A DNA stretch of 64,000 nt from CBDBGD01 sp965205235. GTDB lineage: Bacteria; Chloroflexota; Dehalococcoidia; Lucifugimonadales; UBA1127. Under the pieces are notes generated by a model that was not told the origin of the DNA, searched no databases, and was given only the letters and a program-made list of their open reading frames with translations. The DNA lies in NCBI GenBank assembly GCA_965205235.1, contig CBDBGD010000002.1, positions 240,157-304,156 of the forward strand, in the 5' to 3' direction. Position 1 is the first letter of the stretch. Each line of letters starts with the position of its first letter. Both the position numbers and the translations under genes were made by a program. Positions 62,857-64,000 of the stretch are shown here, one piece after another.

Positions 62857-63462
62857 ATGGCTGACCAGGACGCCCCCCTCATCATCCTGCTCGGCGGCGC
62901 CTCCGGCGTCGGCAAGACCACCCTGGCCAACGCCCTCGTCCAGGAGCTTGGCCTGGCCCACCACGTGAGCACGGGCTTCCTGCGTGAGGCCGTCCGCTCC
63001 GTTCTGCCCCAAGCCCAGGCCCGCGTGCTGGAAGGGCACGCCTTCGACGCGTGGCAGCTCATGGACGGGGCCGCGCCCAGCGACCACCGCGCTCTCACCG
63101 GCACGCTGGCCCAGGCCCGGATCCTGGAACCGGCCTTCCAGGCGTGCATCGCCCGCTCGCTGCGCGAGGGCGTCTCCCTCGTGCTCGAGGGCAGCCACAT
63201 CCTCCCCGGCGTCGTCGACTCCGCCCCCGGCGTAACCCTCTTCTGCGTGCTCAACGTTCCCAACCGGGACCTGCTGATGCGCCGCGCCCGCGGCAACACC
63301 CACCGCCGTCGCCTTCTGGACGAAGGACAGGCCGCCTCCATCCTGGAGCTGCAGGAGGAGTGCCTTCGCCTTGCCCGCACCACCGGCGCGCCGGTGATCG
63401 ACAGCACCAAGCTCGACTACGCGCTGGCCCAGGTGCGGGTACTCCTGGACGAGCGACGCTAG
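62857..63462 (+). CDS. 2-phosphoglycerate kinase-like P-loop protein
   Basis: A 201-residue P-loop kinase. Walker A GGASGVGKT is at residues 13-21. The blocks HHVSTGFLREAVRSVLP near 35 and SLVLEGSHILPGVV near 108 fit the 2-phosphoglycerate kinase family, which makes 2,3-bisphosphoglycerate (for cyclic-bisphosphoglycerate in archaea). The last segment, APVIDSTKLDYAL, ends the domain. Other small-molecule kinases are possible. Confidence 0.75.
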   Translation: MADQDAPLIILLGGASGVGKTTLANALVQELGLAHHVSTGFLREAVRSVLPQAQARVLEGHAFDAWQLMDGAAPSDHRALTGTLAQARILEPAFQACIARSLREGVSLVLEGSHILPGVVDSAPGVTLFCVLNVPNRDLLMRRARGNTHRRRLLDEGQAASILELQEECLRLARTTGAPVIDSTKLDYALAQVRVLLDERR

Positions 63463-63530
63463 CCCCGCTGCGCTTTCCCGTGCCCTCCGTCGCGTGTAGG
63501 ATAGGCCCAGCCTTGGCGTAGGGAGGCCCG

Positions 63531-64000
63531 GTGCCCCTGGATGCTGACGTCCTCCGGGAGATCGAGGAGCAGACGGTCGACCTGGCGTGGCGGGCCGGCG
63601 CGGTGCTCCTGGAGCACTTCCAGACGCCCCTCCACGTCGAGTACAAGGGCAGACGAGCGGGCTCCGCACCCGTCACCGAGGCCGACCGGCGCGTCGAGGA
63701 GCTCCTGCACCAAGAGCTGGCCCGGCGCTTCCCGGAACACGCCGTAGTCGGCGAGGAGGGCGCGGGCGCGGGGAGCGCCGCCGCCGCGCTGACCTGGGCC
63801 GTCGACCCGCTGGACGGCACGACCAACTTCCTGAACGGCCTGCCGGTCTACGCTTCGTCCATCGGCCTGCTGGAGGACGGGAAGCCGGTGGTGGGCGCGG
63901 TGTTCCTCCCGTGGCCGGGCCGGGTCGGCGGGCGCGTTCTACACGCCCGGCGCGATGGCGGCGCTTGGGAAGGGGACGTCCCCCTCCGCGTGGCCCCGGG
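63531..64000 (+). CDS. inositol monophosphatase family protein (3' end outside window)
   Basis: The first 156 codons of an IMPase-type phosphatase run from the GTG at 63531 to the window edge. Metal ligands are visible: Glu76 in GEEG, and Asp92 and Asp95 in DPLDGTTNF, the IMPase signature. Substrates in the family include inositol phosphate, fructose bisphosphate and PAP. A GGGAGG RBS precedes the start. Confidence 0.87.
   Translation, partial: MPLDADVLREIEEQTVDLAWRAGAVLLEHFQTPLHVEYKGRRAGSAPVTEADRRVEELLHQELARRFPEHAVVGEEGAGAGSAAAALTWAVDPLDGTTNFLNGLPVYASSIGLLEDGKPVVGAVFLPWPGRVGGRVLHARRDGGAWEGDVPLRVAP

Overview
The window is GC-rich bacterial DNA. It most resembles a Chloroflexota genome of the Dehalococcoidia/SAR202 kind. 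This is inferred from a 23S rRNA gene with no 16S or 5S beside it, several amidohydrolase-2 paralogs plus acyl-CoA and CoA-transferase enzymes, Pro/Thr-rich lipoproteins, and a general amino-acid ABC transporter. No marker gene proves the lineage. Expression signals are recognisable throughout: many genes have TTGACA-like -35 and TAnnnT -10 boxes spaced 16-18 nt, and purine-rich ribosome binding sites.

Layout. 1-3.2 kb: the 3' part of an mcrB-like gene, an mcrC-like gene with an apparent one-base frameshift at its start, and a small membrane protein. 3.2-3.75 kb: a cluster of dispersed repeats that runs into the end of the next gene. 3.6-7.2 kb (minus): a vitamin B12 uptake operon (btuC-btuF-btuD type) under a cobalamin riboswitch whose terminator arm also carries the ribosome binding site. 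7.2-10.8 kb: a DUF2236/MpaB-type oxygenase and an MMPL/RND exporter. 11-14.5 kb: an amidohydrolase, an ammonium transporter and a duplicated DUF4389 membrane protein. 14.6-19.3 kb: aapJ-aapQ-aapM-aapP. 19.4-22.7 kb: promoter, 23S rRNA, initiator tRNA and terminator. 22.7-26.7 kb: RraA-like protein, dienelactone hydrolase, small DUF6295-like protein, glutaryl-CoA dehydrogenase-like enzyme and an unknown protein. 26.8-29.7 kb: pntAA-pntAB-pntB transhydrogenase. 29.9-35.3 kb (minus): peptide ABC transporter dppA-dppB-dppC and a CaiB/BaiF CoA-transferase. 35.4-38.5 kb: ThDP enzyme, aspartate dehydrogenase and DUF4389 protein. 38.5-43.9 kb (minus): sufB-sufC-sufD-sufU-sufS. 44-49.3 kb: trypsin-like lipoprotein, two divergent amidohydrolases, NiCoT-type transporter and Fur-family regulator. 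49.4-54.1 kb: membrane protein, PrkA kinase, core-MetE, a 55-residue basic protein and OsmC. 54.2-57.2 kb: a cbb3-type oxidase cluster with no CcoP cytochrome and an AhpD-like gene inside it. 57.2-64 kb: amidohydrolases, carboxymuconolactone-decarboxylase family protein, DinB-like protein, a flippase-like protein, two tiny desulforedoxin-like proteins, a 2-phosphoglycerate-kinase-like protein, and an inositol monophosphatase cut by the window end.

Together the genes suggest an aerobic heterotroph. It would import amino acids and peptides, ammonium, cobalamin and nickel or cobalt, and degrade ring- or carboxylate-derived compounds through amidohydrolase, CoA and oxygenase steps. It would respire oxygen with a reduced cbb3-type oxidase and build Fe-S clusters with SUF. 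No large multi-gene system with wholly unknown parts stands out. The most distinctive items are the nested riboswitch/terminator/RBS, the substitutions in the macrolide-binding loop of the 23S gene, the CcoP-less oxidase cluster, the metal-ligand losses in two tandem amidohydrolases, and several coupled mini-genes.
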